In this document: positions 17,453 through 26,759 of the stretch, one piece after another | How the letters are laid out: each line of letters begins with the position of its first letter | Numbering within the stretch: position 1 is the stretch's first letter | Source of the DNA: Bacillota bacterium | Lineage (GTDB): Bacteria; Bacillota; UBA4882; UBA8346 | Assembly (NCBI GenBank): GCA_023401925.1 | Contig: JAEXDA010000071.1 | Coordinates: forward strand, 1 to 64,000 | Direction of reading: 5' to 3' | DNA length: 64,000 nt | The notes under the pieces: generated by a model | Told to the model about the DNA's origin: nothing | The model's input: the letters and a program-made list of their open reading frames with translations, nothing else | Database searches by the model: none | Made by a program: the position numbers and the translations under genes

Positions 17453-18208
17453 ATGGTAAAAAGTTTTTTAGTCAAAATGTCGCTGGCCTTTTGTTTTTTG
17501 GCCTTGTTTTCTTTAAAACTGGTTGATGTTTCCACCGGCGAACTTGGGAGGGAATATCCCCTGGAAATTGGCTGGAAAGCTGTTGGAGTGCCTTTGCAAG
17601 AGATATCGACCGAGACTTGGATGCAGTTGAATCGGGAATGGATGAGCATCTATGAACTGAAACAATTGACCCAAAAGTTGCAGGGGAAATTGGGCATGAC
17701 GGGTCGCGTAAAACCAACTTACGGCCAGCAGGACGGAATGACTTATGCTTCATTTGAAAATAAAATAAAGGACGGCACCCTGATGACGCTTACGATTCAG
17801 TCGATGCGCGATGAAACCTTCGATGAAACGCAATTGGGGATCAATACCAGCCAGACTGGACCCATTCAAGACGTCGGCGGTTATGTAAGTCATCTGAAAA
17901 GCCTGATTGCCGGGATTGGCGGAGAACCTCATGTGAAAGTGATGCTCTTTGGTGAATATAAGGGTAAGTTAACAGCCAATGTCATTAAAGAGTTCTCCAG
18001 CCGTGTATTTCAAAAGATGCAAGCGGAATATGTCAATTCTTCTTATATCGCAGGGAATAGCAATCAAAAGGGATATACGTCCTTGATAAAAGACTCCACG
18101 ACTTATGAAAATAAAAAGTTTAATGTAGAAATTTGTACCCGCTACGATGGAGAAAGAAAGATAACCCAAATTATTTTGGCGACCCCATGTTTTAATGATG
18201 AAATGTAA
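17453..18208 (+). CDS. YwmB-like secreted protein
   Basis: 251 aa. A signal peptide or membrane anchor covers about residues 1-25 (M-V-K-S-F-L-V-K-M-S-L-A-F-C-F-L-A-L-F). The body has the layout of Firmicutes YwmB proteins (TATA-box-binding-like fold): an I-G-W-K-A-like strand, a helical W-M-S-I-Y-E-L-K-Q-L-T-Q-K-L segment near 62-76 and a second repeat near 145-215. Function is unknown; homologues are often near cell-wall or sporulation genes. GGAGGAAGAAGG lies just before ATG 17453. The family call rests on layout and size rather than a signature motif. Confidence 0.6.
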   Translation: MVKSFLVKMSLAFCFLALFSLKLVDVSTGELGREYPLEIGWKAVGVPLQEISTETWMQLNREWMSIYELKQLTQKLQGKLGMTGRVKPTYGQQDGMTYASFENKIKDGTLMTLTIQSMRDETFDETQLGINTSQTGPIQDVGGYVSHLKSLIAGIGGEPHVKVMLFGEYKGKLTANVIKEFSSRVFQKMQAEYVNSSYIAGNSNQKGYTSLIKDSTTYENKKFNVEICTRYDGERKITQIILATPCFNDEM

Positions 18209-18284
18209 TCGGGTTAGGATGAATTTCCGATGGAAATAAGATTTGGGCTATGTTTGTCGCCGTGTTTTGAATCTTCTGTTAAAA

Positions 18285-19460
18285 TTACTTTTCCGGATAG
18301 CGATCCCGGATCGCCTTGATAATATCATAGATTTCAATAAATGCTTCGACAACCTGGGGATCAAAATGCTTACCGCTTTGATTTTGGATGTATTCCAAAA
18401 CCTGCTGCTCATCCCAGGGGTTTTTATAAATTCTTTTTGAAATCAGTGCGTCATATACATCAGCCAAAGCAACGATCCTTCCTGCCAGGGGGATTTCAGT
18501 TCCTTTCAGATTTCTGGGGTAACCGGTACCGTCCCATTTCTCGTGATGGGTCAATGCAATGAGGGCTGAGAGTTGGTCCGTATCGGATACGGAGTCCGAG
18601 AATAAGGTCGCCCCCCAATGGGTATGATTTTTCATCTCTGTATATTCATCATCCGTAAGGGCCGAAGTTTTTTTGAGGATTAAATCGGACACCGCTACTT
18701 TTCCCACATCATGCAACATGGCCGCAATCCGGAGAATATCTTTTTGACGTTTGATTTCTTCTTCCGAGATTCCTTTTTTTGTGGCCCACCGGTTATAGAT
18801 TTCAATCGCATAAGCGCCGACCCGGTTGGCATGGGTCCCGGTCTCTTTTGGATCCCGGAGTTCAGCCATTTTTGTCATCCGGAGAATGACTTGCCTTGTC
18901 ATCCTGGCCCGTTCAATGGCAACCGTTGCGTTACCGGCAAAAAAAGATATATAACTTTTATCATCCTCGGTAAAGGGAACCGTGGAACCACGGTCGGTTT
19001 TTTTATTGATGATTTGAATCACTCCGATGATTTGGCTGAAACGGGTTATCAACGGAATCGCTAAAACGGAACCGGTCCGGTATTTTGAAATTCGGTCAAA
19101 GTGAGGATTAAAAGAGTAAGGAACAGGCTTTGGAAGATGGTAAACATCATCAATCATCAGCGCTTTACCGGATAGCGCAACATAACCGCAGATGGAGAAT
19201 TTATCAATGGGAAGGGTAAAGTAAGAATAGATGTTTTTGTTATGGAGAGGATCAACCTTAGCCAATGAATCATTTTGCACATAACTGAATTCCATCACAT
19301 TGTCTTTCATCAAATAAATGGAGCCGGCCTCAGCCCCGGTGAATCTTCTTGATTCATAGAGAAGACGATCAAGCAACGAATCAAGATCTTGAATTTGATT
19401 TAGTTTTTCGATAATTATCAATAATTCTTTAGCCTTATCAGGGCTATCCGTTGCTTTCAT
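18285..19460 (-). CDS. GAF and HD-GYP domain phosphodiesterase
   Basis: 391 aa. The GAF sensor domain covers about 15-180. The HD-GYP domain covers about 195-385: E-T-G-T-H-A-N-R-V-G, the metal motif H-D-V-G-K near 250, H-T-H-W-G near 282, H-H-E-K-W-D-G-T-G-Y-P near 311-321 and L-A-D-V-Y-D-A near 340. These are the residues needed for c-di-GMP hydrolysis. It has no membrane segment, so it should sense a cytoplasmic ligand. No diguanylate cyclase is in the window. Confidence 0.9.
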   Translation of the reverse strand: MKATDSPDKAKELLIIIEKLNQIQDLDSLLDRLLYESRRFTGAEAGSIYLMKDNVMEFSYVQNDSLAKVDPLHNKNIYSYFTLPIDKFSICGYVALSGKALMIDDVYHLPKPVPYSFNPHFDRISKYRTGSVLAIPLITRFSQIIGVIQIINKKTDRGSTVPFTEDDKSYISFFAGNATVAIERARMTRQVILRMTKMAELRDPKETGTHANRVGAYAIEIYNRWATKKGISEEEIKRQKDILRIAAMLHDVGKVAVSDLILKKTSALTDDEYTEMKNHTHWGATLFSDSVSDTDQLSALIALTHHEKWDGTGYPRNLKGTEIPLAGRIVALADVYDALISKRIYKNPWDEQQVLEYIQNQSGKHFDPQVVEAFIEIYDIIKAIRDRYPEK

Positions 19461-19477
19461 AAAAGTTCTCCGCGTTG

Positions 19478-19505
19478 ATTATAAAACCTATTCCAAATAA
19501 TCCAA
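19478..19505 (-). promoter_or_regulatory. Promoter candidate for the GAF-HD-GYP gene
   Basis: On the minus strand TTGGAT (19505-19500), a 16-base spacer and a consensus TATAAT (19483-19478). The rest of the 19461-20001 spacer shows no feature I can support. Confidence 0.5.
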
Positions 19506-20001
19506 AGGTTTTTAATATATGGAAAGTCATTAAATATATTTTCCAGGGTTTCGCATTTTCCTGCTTTTTTTAATGTTTTTTATTGTTCTCTATATTCGGA
19601 GGGGCCACAGCCAACTTCTCACCAATCGATTCGTAAAGGTTCTGATGGAATTGGGATGCCCTGGTTTTCGACAGGGATGAAGTGTAGTAATAAAAAAAGA
19701 CTGACAATAATCTGGGTCGAGTAAGAGAAAAACAAATTGGCCCGGATGGTCCGGAGTCGAATCTTCATGAGAGCACCATTCCTTAAAGGCTGGAACTTAA
19801 AATTCAGGTGGCAAAAAATTGCAAAGAAAAAATCTGTTTCGTACATGTTAAAAAGACCGATTCTTTAGTAATCTATAGGTAGTCGGGGTGTAATCATATT
19901 GTAACCAATTTGAAAGGGGGTGTCAAATTCTCCAAAAGCAGGTAATGGTATTGATTTTGATACCAAAGCGATTCGGAAATGAAAAAAGGGGAGGGTACGG
20001 T

Positions 20002-21288
20002 ATGAAAAAGTTATTGTTGGTCTTATGGATACTGGTGGTTGGAATCGGTACGATTGGCATTGCCTATGGAGCCAAGAGTAGTGTTACGCTTACCTTCGGG
20101 GCCCATCAGGCTGGAGTTCCCATTTCCGGTGTGGACCAAAAAATAGCCAGGGTTTTTGAGAAAGAAACGGGCATTAAAATCGATTTTCAGATTGTTCCCG
20201 ATGCCCAGTGGCGGGATTTATTAAAAGTAAAACTGGCTTCGGGGGAAGCGCCGGATATTTTTCTGATTGACGCCGATCCCTTTAGTTTGAATGATCGGAT
20301 TCACCCCGCCGAGAATTGCATCGATCTTTCCAAAGAAAAATTTATTTCCCGGATGGACCCGGTGTTCTTACCCAGTGTCTCCTATAAAGGGAAAGTTTAT
20401 GGCTTGTCGATTTTCCCCGGGGTAAAAATCTGGATCTATTATTACAATAAGGAATTATTTAAAAAGTTGAACCTGGAAGCTCCGAAAAATTATGCGGAGT
20501 TTAAAAAGGTTTGCCAGACGATTAAGGACGCCGGTGAAGTCCCGGTATATGAATCGTTGGCCAATGGCTGGCATCAGGTTTTACCGTTGTTTGAAATCGG
20601 GGCTACTTATGAAAAGGCCCATCCGAAATTATATGATGAATTAAATACAAATCAATTTCAGGTTACCGATATTCCCGGACTTTCGAGAACCCTGACCGAG
20701 CTTAAAGAATTTGCCGACTTGGGCTTTTATAATAAAGATTTTATGACCGCCAATTTTGATGATGGATACAAAGTCATGGCGGAAGGTAAAGCGGCCATGT
20801 TCATGGCGGGTCTTGGTTGGCGGGAACAGATGGATCAGCTTTTCCCCGGAAAAGGGTCCAATATCGGATTTTTCATCATGCCCTGGAATGACAATCAGAT
20901 TTTAAATGTGAATCCGGCCGGTAACGCCAGATTCGGCAATAAGAAAAGCAAACACGTAAAGGAAATTTTACAGTACTTCCGGTTCCTCACCCGTCATGAT
21001 ATCCTGCAAATGCGCCAAGACCAAGATCCGTTGACCCTGATTTTGAATTGGCCTGAAATCCCTTCCCGGTATCCGGCAGATATTCAAGCCTTGTTCAAGA
21101 ATTCCAAACAGGGCACGGTGATGCAATACGGCGTCAAATATATCGATTCCCAGTGGATGGACGTGGGGAAAGACATCGAAGCCATGTACGCCGGGGCTTT
21201 AACCCCCAAACAAGTGGTGAATAATATTCAAAAACGCCGGATTGAACAAGCTACCCTTCAAAAAGATCCCTATTGGGTGAAAAAATGA
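20002..21288 (+). CDS. Carbohydrate ABC transporter substrate-binding protein
   Basis: 428 aa. Signal peptide M-K-K-L-L-L-V-L-W-I-L-V-V-G-I-G ending near A-Y-G-A at residue 23; no lipobox cysteine is visible, unusual for a Gram-positive binding protein. Family 1 features are D-I-F-L-I-D-A-D near 90, I-Y-Y-Y-N-K-E-L-F near 146, and a Y-G-V-K-Y-I-D-S-Q-W region near 375. ATG 20002 follows GGGGAGGG; an upstream in-frame ATG at 19945 would bury the signal peptide. The sugar cannot be named. Two permeases follow; the ATPase must be supplied from elsewhere, as is common for MsmX-type systems. Confidence 0.88.
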   Translation: MKKLLLVLWILVVGIGTIGIAYGAKSSVTLTFGAHQAGVPISGVDQKIARVFEKETGIKIDFQIVPDAQWRDLLKVKLASGEAPDIFLIDADPFSLNDRIHPAENCIDLSKEKFISRMDPVFLPSVSYKGKVYGLSIFPGVKIWIYYYNKELFKKLNLEAPKNYAEFKKVCQTIKDAGEVPVYESLANGWHQVLPLFEIGATYEKAHPKLYDELNTNQFQVTDIPGLSRTLTELKEFADLGFYNKDFMTANFDDGYKVMAEGKAAMFMAGLGWREQMDQLFPGKGSNIGFFIMPWNDNQILNVNPAGNARFGNKKSKHVKEILQYFRFLTRHDILQMRQDQDPLTLILNWPEIPSRYPADIQALFKNSKQGTVMQYGVKYIDSQWMDVGKDIEAMYAGALTPKQVVNNIQKRRIEQATLQKDPYWVKK

Positions 21289-21344
21289 AGAAATCAGAAG
21301 AAGCCAAGTCTGCTTGATAAGGCGTACCGGTTTGACAGGTTGCC

Positions 21345-21386
21345 TTAAGCGGGGGCGCTTTTCCCCAATGAGGGTGAAGTGCCCTC
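21345..21386 (+). terminator. Tandem hairpins between binding protein and permease genes
   Basis: GGGG/CCCC near 21350-21366 and GAGGG (21370-21374)/CCCTC (21382-21386) form two small stems in the 148-base gap, followed by TTAAAAAT. They probably attenuate transcription or protect the binding-protein mRNA, giving excess binding protein (inference). Confidence 0.45.
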
Positions 21387-21436
21387 TTAAAAATACGGAA
21401 TTTATCGACATGGTTGTTTGAAAGGAGTTGCCAGGA

Positions 21437-22321
21437 ATGCGCGCCTATGCGAAGGAAAAAATTTACCCCAGTTATTTTTTAATTGGCGCCTTCATCGTGT
21501 ATTTTGTACTGTTATTGCTTCCAAGTTTGGCCGGTATATATTATTCCTTTACCGACTGGAACAGCTTTGATCCGTCCATTCATTTTGTGGGGCTGGAAAA
21601 CTTTAAAAAGGTATTTTCCCAGGATGAATTATATGGATTTTATATTTTTAACACGATTAAGTTCACTATCTACACCACAATCTTAAAAATGATGATGGGC
21701 TTCGGTGCGGCTTTGCTGCTGACCCGAAGTGTTAAATGGATTAATTTCCAGCGGATGGTGATGTTTTCTCCACAGGTATTGTCCTTTGTAATTGTGGGAC
21801 TTATTTTTCGCAGTCTCTTAAATCCAACGGAAGGGTTTTTGAATGAAACCTTAAAAATGGTTGGGATGGGCGCTTTGGGGCAAAATTGGCTTGGAGACAT
21901 TCACTGGGCCTTCGCCTCGATCGTGGCGGTTGATACCTGGAAGGGCGCGGGTTACCTGATGGTTTTGTTTATTGCTGGATTAAAATCGGTTCCGGACATG
22001 TACTACGAAGCAGCCCAGATCGACGGGGCTAATTATTGGCAACGCTTAATCAGAGTGACTTTTCCTTTGATGATGCCGGTCATCACAGTAACCTTAATAC
22101 TGAATATCACTTATGGACTCAGGGTCTTCGATTCGGTGTACGTTTTAACCAACGGCGGGCCGGGATTTGCTACCGGGGTTATCAATACGATTGTTTTTAA
22201 AGAATTTTCCAAGGGGACTTATGCGGTAGGTAGCGCACTATCAACGATTCTACTGGTCTTTGTCTGCGGGATTTGTTATTTTTTACTGCAGGCATTAACC
22301 AAGAAAGAGGTGGAATACTGA
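21437..22321 (+). CDS. Carbohydrate ABC transporter permease (MalF/UgpA type)
   Basis: 294 aa with six predicted helices. The cytoplasmic EAA loop E-A-A-Q-I-D-G-A-N-Y-W-Q-R-L near 195-208 contacts the ATPase. G-P-G-F-A-T near 241 is typical of the MalF group. ATG 21437 follows AAGGAG by 10 bases; the in-frame TTG 21428 is too close to the site. Its TGA stop overlaps the ATG of the next permease. Confidence 0.92.
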   Translation: MRAYAKEKIYPSYFLIGAFIVYFVLLLLPSLAGIYYSFTDWNSFDPSIHFVGLENFKKVFSQDELYGFYIFNTIKFTIYTTILKMMMGFGAALLLTRSVKWINFQRMVMFSPQVLSFVIVGLIFRSLLNPTEGFLNETLKMVGMGALGQNWLGDIHWAFASIVAVDTWKGAGYLMVLFIAGLKSVPDMYYEAAQIDGANYWQRLIRVTFPLMMPVITVTLILNITYGLRVFDSVYVLTNGGPGFATGVINTIVFKEFSKGTYAVGSALSTILLVFVCGICYFLLQALTKKEVEY

Positions 22322-23148
22322 TGGGCAAATTCCTTCGCCCTCTTATAAAAAACTCCTTTGCCTGGCTGATGAGCATGGTGGTATTGATTCCTTTTGCCGT
22401 TATGCTGGTGAATTCTTTTAAAACCAGGGAAGAATCCTATTCCATGACTTTGAAATTGCCGGCGGTTTTCCAGTTCCAAAATTATCTGACTGTGATTGAA
22501 CAAGGGAATATCATTGCATCCTTTTTGAACAGTTTTATTTATGCGACCATTTGTGTGGTGGTTGTGGTGATAACCTGTACAATGGCTGCGTTTGTGATAG
22601 CCAGGAATGAGTCAGGGTTGCATAAATGGGTTTATTTTTTGATAATCACCGGAATTGTCCTGCCAGTGAATTATGTGGCGTTGATGAAAGTAATGCAGGT
22701 AACGATGCTGAACAATACCAGGATCGGGATTAGTCTTTTATATGCGGCGATGAATATTCCCATTAGTTTGTTTATAACCTACGGCTTTATGAATACAATA
22801 CCGCGGGAACTCGATGAAGCGGCGATTATTGACGGCTGCGGGTCTTGGAATTTGTTTTTCCGGGTCATTTTTCCTCTCCTTAAACCGATTGCCGTAACGA
22901 TCGGGGTATTAGGATTTATGGCGGCCTGGAACGATTTTATGATGCCCTTGTATTATCTGAACAATTCGGCGAAATGGCCGATGTCGCTGACTGTCTATAA
23001 TTTTTTCGGTGCCAGTATGCAAGCGCAGCGTCAATGGAATTTGGTCTGCGCCGATATCGTACTCACCAGCGTACCGGTGATCGTCGTTTATCTGCTGGGA
23101 CAACGTTACATCGTTTCCGGAGTTACCGCTGGAGCGGTCAAGGGGTAA
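22321..23148 (+). CDS. Carbohydrate ABC transporter permease (MalG/UgpE type)
   Basis: 275 aa, six predicted helices. The EAA loop reads E-L-D-E-A-A-I-I-D-G-C-G-S-W near 162-175. The C-terminus Q-R-Y-I-V-S-G-V-T-A-G-A-V-K-G is the family ending. It overlaps the previous permease by one base. It forms the inner-membrane heterodimer with that protein. No sugar hydrolase follows to suggest the substrate. Confidence 0.92.
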   Translation: MGKFLRPLIKNSFAWLMSMVVLIPFAVMLVNSFKTREESYSMTLKLPAVFQFQNYLTVIEQGNIIASFLNSFIYATICVVVVVITCTMAAFVIARNESGLHKWVYFLIITGIVLPVNYVALMKVMQVTMLNNTRIGISLLYAAMNIPISLFITYGFMNTIPRELDEAAIIDGCGSWNLFFRVIFPLLKPIAVTIGVLGFMAAWNDFMMPLYYLNNSAKWPMSLTVYNFFGASMQAQRQWNLVCADIVLTSVPVIVVYLLGQRYIVSGVTAGAVKG

Positions 23149-23442
23149 ATCAAGCCTTCAATGCTTGCGGCAATGGGTCTGGTATTCCCATGGCGTTTCA
23201 TATCATAATGGTCAATGATTTCCAGAAGCTTCTCTAAAATTTGCCGGGCTCAGGGGGAGGCATTTGTAATATGAACCGGGGGCCGGAAGTCCTTTGAGAT
23301 ACAAGTTGAAGGGCATGACCCAATTATAGGATGATATTAATACATTGTCGAGGCCTATTCCAATTTGAAGTTCAAACAGCAAAGGTTAACCGACTGCCTC
23401 CTGTCCCCTCCGGCAAATGTAGCATAATGTCATACAAATTGA

Positions 23443-23448
23443 TATAAT
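23443..23448 (+). promoter_or_regulatory. Extended -10 element before the ACT-MBL gene
   Basis: TGA-TATAAT at 23440-23448, with no clear -35. It would start a transcript near 23455. Otherwise the 23149-23490 spacer shows nothing I can support. Confidence 0.5.
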
Positions 23449-23490
23449 GAAAATGATAGATGAAAGCCGATGCAGAAAAGAGATTGTGTG

Positions 23491-25008
23491 ATGTCGCGAA
23501 AATCATATATTACCAGCATGCCGGATCAAACGGGAGCTTTTTTGCTGGCAGCCAAAATCATTGCCAAACACGGAGGAAACATCGTCCGGGTCAGCTATAA
23601 TAAAGCCGTGGATTTACATATGCTGTTTATCGATGTTGAAGCTCAGGATATTAATCTGGGGTGGATAACCGAAGAGCTGGAAACCATCGGTTACCTTAAC
23701 GATACGATATCGGAAATCAATGTCATCGTGATTGAGATTAAAATTCCGGATGTACCGGGTGCTGTATTGCCGGTCCTCAAAATTCTTGATAAGGATGACA
23801 TTAATATTTCTTACATCAATTCCAGCGAAACACGCGTTTGCGAGCAACCTCCTTATCAAAATTTTAAAATGGGGCTTTTAATTGAGAATCCGGAGGTCAT
23901 TAAAATGCTCCTCGATGAAATCAGCGAAATCTACCAGGTCAATGTTATCGATTATGCCGACTCCGAAAAAAATCTGGACAATACCATTTTTTATATCCGC
24001 CTGGCCAATGAGATGCAAAAACTGTTGGACTTAAGCACCGAAAAAACCATGGAGTTCATCTCCGAATCCAACCGGATTTTACAGATGTTGCAGGAAAAAG
24101 GGGAGAATCCCCTCAAAGTTTTTGACACGATTCGCCGGTTCGCCTATTTCATCTGTGAACATAAGGGGGTGAATTTCAGAACCGATATTGAGAAGATCGA
24201 AATCACTGAGAAAATCTCTTTATACAGTATTGAGCCGCCCTGTGGAAGCAATACTTATGTTTTCGACACAACAGAGGGGCTAGTGTTGATCGATACGGGA
24301 TACGCTATTTATGCCGATGAAATGGTCATGGTTTTCAACCGGTTATTTCCCGGCTGGGAGAAGCGAATCGGCCGGATATTGATCACCCATGCCGATGTTG
24401 ATCATTGCGGCCTGTTGGATAAACTTCCGGGAGCCCGTATCTGTTTGAATCAAAAGAGCGCCGACAGTTTGAAACGTCAAAAGGATGGTATTCCCGATAA
24501 CCGGGAGAAAAATGATTTGGGTTTGGGTTACAGCAAATTAAGCCGGATTATTTCGGGATATACTCCACCGGATAGCAGGCGGTTTGAAATTATCGGGCAA
24601 GACATGGATATCCCGGAGGAACATGACAATCTGCTCTTGCTTGGGAATTTTACCATCGGCTCTCTCCGGTTTGAAGTTTTCGAAGGCAGCGGGGGACATC
24701 TCCCCGGCGAAATGATTTTTCTTTGCCGGGAGCAGGGGATTATTTTCACCGGCGATAACTTGGTGAACATCCATGGCCTTTCACCGGAGCGGGCGGAGTT
24801 TAACTCTTTGGCTCCCTTTCTGATGCGCAGTGTGAACGTTGACTCCGGAAAAGCAACTGCGATGCGTAATTCGGCCATTGCTTTGATAAATGAAATAGAA
24901 GCCGGCAATCACCGGCCTTGTATGATATGTGGTGGTCATGGGCCAATTTCGACCCTTCGCTGCGGACAAATTAGGAAATTTGAAGCTGTGGAAAAGGTCC
25001 ACGGATAA
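23491..25008 (+). CDS. ACT-ACT-metallo-beta-lactamase fold protein
   Basis: 505 aa. Two N-terminal ACT domains (about 3-75 and 78-155; P-D-Q-T-G-A-F-L and P-D-V-P-G-A-V-L mark their ligand loops) join through a helical linker (about 165-230) to a metallo-beta-lactamase domain. The metal motif is H-A-D-V-D-H at 300-305 (HxDxDH rather than HxHxDH), followed by G-G-H-L-P-G-E, F-T-G-D-N and G-G-H-G-P-I. ACT domains usually bind amino acids, so the hydrolase is probably allosterically controlled by one (inference). ATG 23491 has AAAGAGA 8 bases upstream; ATG 23470 lacks a site. The reaction is unknown. Confidence 0.8.
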   Translation: MSRKSYITSMPDQTGAFLLAAKIIAKHGGNIVRVSYNKAVDLHMLFIDVEAQDINLGWITEELETIGYLNDTISEINVIVIEIKIPDVPGAVLPVLKILDKDDINISYINSSETRVCEQPPYQNFKMGLLIENPEVIKMLLDEISEIYQVNVIDYADSEKNLDNTIFYIRLANEMQKLLDLSTEKTMEFISESNRILQMLQEKGENPLKVFDTIRRFAYFICEHKGVNFRTDIEKIEITEKISLYSIEPPCGSNTYVFDTTEGLVLIDTGYAIYADEMVMVFNRLFPGWEKRIGRILITHADVDHCGLLDKLPGARICLNQKSADSLKRQKDGIPDNREKNDLGLGYSKLSRIISGYTPPDSRRFEIIGQDMDIPEEHDNLLLLGNFTIGSLRFEVFEGSGGHLPGEMIFLCREQGIIFTGDNLVNIHGLSPERAEFNSLAPFLMRSVNVDSGKATAMRNSAIALINEIEAGNHRPCMICGGHGPISTLRCGQIRKFEAVEKVHG

Positions 25009-25044
25009 CGATGGCTACCGATAAGCCCTTCAAGGGAGCGATTT

Positions 25045-25830
25045 TTAAAAAATGATTTGTTCCTCCGTAAAATAAGTGGTTTTGGAAGCTATTTTTTTGA
25101 CTTGAATCGGTGCTCCGGTAGGTGAACACTTGCGGCCCGGGTTATGGACTTTCAGAAAACCGCGGATCTCGCCGCTGATAATTTCCGGGGCTTCCTGCAA
25201 TATGCTGGTGATAGCTTCCTGTAGGACTTTGGAAATGACGACGTGAAGGCGGGAGGTGATTGCGGGAGGCAAGTTGCCGCAAAGCGATTGGGGTGCGATT
25301 CGGCTCTCCCAGAGTATCTCGTCGGCATAAGCGTTCCCGATTCCTTTCACCATTTTTTGATCGATCAAAAAAGCCTTTATATTCAGCAGGGGGTTGCGGT
25401 TTAAGCGGCCCGTCAGATATTCCAGGGTAAACTCAGAGCTCAAGGCGTCCGGGACCGTGGTTGGCTTGGGCATAAATTGGACTTTACACAACCGGCCCGG
25501 GTCACTGATAACTAAAATTCGTTCCGGAAACTGGAAAGCCGCGATCGGATACTTGATTGCGGCGGCTTGCTCACCGCTGCCGCACAGATGAAACATGCCG
25601 TTTAGCATTAAGTGGACCGCGAAAGATCGTTGATCCGGAAAACCAAAGAACAATTCTTTGCCGATGCGGTCGATTTGGATTAACGGCTTCCCGATGAATT
25701 CTTCCAGAACGGGCCCGGCGGCGGGCAAAACATTCCGGGGATTGCCGACGGTGATGGCGAGCAAAGGACGGTCCTGTAACTGTTTGATTAAATTTCCCCG
25801 AAAGACTTCCAGATCCGGCAATTCAGGCAT
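25045..25830 (-). CDS. Fpg/Nei-family DNA glycosylase homologue with degenerate zinc finger
   Basis: 261 aa. It begins M-P-E-L-P-D-L-E, giving the catalytic Pro2 and Glu3 of the family, and keeps the conserved lysine in R-I-G-K-E-L near 58 and a helix-two-turn-helix with V-K-G-I-G-N-A-Y-A-D-E-I-L-W near 160-173. The C-terminal zinc finger normally has four cysteines; here only one remains (G-R-K-C-S-P-T-G) and the last pair is replaced by Y-F-T-E-E. It could be a zincless glycosylase like NEIL1 or a protein with altered DNA binding. It stands alone on its strand, convergent with the ACT-MBL gene. Confidence 0.82.
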   Translation of the reverse strand: MPELPDLEVFRGNLIKQLQDRPLLAITVGNPRNVLPAAGPVLEEFIGKPLIQIDRIGKELFFGFPDQRSFAVHLMLNGMFHLCGSGEQAAAIKYPIAAFQFPERILVISDPGRLCKVQFMPKPTTVPDALSSEFTLEYLTGRLNRNPLLNIKAFLIDQKMVKGIGNAYADEILWESRIAPQSLCGNLPPAITSRLHVVISKVLQEAITSILQEAPEIISGEIRGFLKVHNPGRKCSPTGAPIQVKKIASKTTYFTEEQIIF

Positions 25831-25947
25831 AGGGTACTCCTTTTCCTGCTTTATGATTTCCTTTTGATGGAAGCAATATTCTGCGGTGGAGATGGATTTT
25901 CCTGCCGGCGGCGGATAATCTCATGGTGGATGCATGTTTTAATATTT

Positions 25948-25976
25948 TTGACTTTTCGGAAAACAGTGGATATAAT
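25948..25976 (+). promoter_or_regulatory. Promoter of the Phd-Uma2 gene
   Basis: TTGACT at 25948-25953, a 17-base spacer and consensus TATAAT at 25971-25976. The transcript would start near 25983, which excludes upstream in-frame starts and supports GTG 26026. Confidence 0.8.
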
Positions 25977-26025
25977 AAAATTAGTTATTTTGGCTAAAAT
26001 TGCAGAATCGATCGAGGTGGTCCTG

Positions 26026-26754
26026 GTGTTAGTCGACTCCAGCGAACTGAAGAATAATTTGGAACAATATCTCCGGTTAGCGGCACTGGAAGAAATTATT
26101 ATCACTCAGAATGGTTCGACCATTGCCAAGTTATCGGCTTATAACGATGGTCGCGCCGCCGGAAACGGGTCCTTTCAGGAACAGGCAAAATCATATCTCG
26201 CCTCCCCCTATAAGGCCTCATGGGAGGAATTCCGCAAGTTAAACGAGAGCAGCGAGGAGAGATACGAGTATATTGACGGGGAAATCTATCTTTTGGCCTC
26301 GCCCAAAGTCGTCCACCAGAAAATACTATCTAACCTCCATGTCATTTTTCATAACTGGTTTACCGGTAAGAAATGCCAGGCTTTTTTTGCGCCGTTTGAC
26401 ATTACCTTGTTGCGTGACCCTGAAAATATTAACGTAGTCCAACCCGATCTCATGGTAATTTGTGACCTTGAGGAAAAAATCAATGAGCGAGGTTATTATA
26501 TGGGTGTACCGGCTTTGGTGGTGGAGGTAATATCAGAAGGCACCCGCAGTAAGGATTTTGTTAGAAAATTGGATCTTTATATGGATACCGGAGTACGGGA
26601 GTACTGGATTATTAATCCTTTAAACGGCGAAATCACCGTTTATTCCTTTGATGAAGGGAATATTCAGCAAAATACCACTTATAAACATAAGGAAACGGCG
26701 TGTTCCGTTTATTTTGCCGGACTGGAAGCAGATTTGGGGCGGATTTTTGGGTGA
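26026..26754 (+). CDS. Uma2-family PD-(D/E)xK protein with Phd-like N-terminal segment
   Basis: 242 aa. The first 45 residues (V-D-S-S-E-L-K-N-N-L-E-Q-Y-L, then I-I-I-T-Q-N-G-S-T-I-A-K-L) look like the DNA-binding half of a Phd/YefM antitoxin. From about 65 the Uma2/DUF820 nuclease-like domain follows: E-E-R-Y-E-Y-I-D-G-E-I-Y, V-Q-P-D-L-M-V-I (active-site Asp), L-V-V-E-V-I-S-E (Glu and strand) and D-L-Y-M-D-T-G-V-R-E-Y-W-I-I. Start GTG 26026 has GAGGTGG 5 bases upstream and fits the promoter. Uma2 proteins are abundant in cyanobacteria and some Firmicutes and have no settled role. Confidence 0.8.
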   Translation: MLVDSSELKNNLEQYLRLAALEEIIITQNGSTIAKLSAYNDGRAAGNGSFQEQAKSYLASPYKASWEEFRKLNESSEERYEYIDGEIYLLASPKVVHQKILSNLHVIFHNWFTGKKCQAFFAPFDITLLRDPENINVVQPDLMVICDLEEKINERGYYMGVPALVVEVISEGTRSKDFVRKLDLYMDTGVREYWIINPLNGEITVYSFDEGNIQQNTTYKHKETACSVYFAGLEADLGRIFG

Positions 26755-26759
26755 AGCAT

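Noticed and set aside
19619..19846. Minus-strand 75-codon frame in the spacer before the sugar-binding protein
   Set aside because: No ribosome site, no promoter and composition unlike neighbouring genes. Part of it looks like a membrane segment, but the evidence is too weak.
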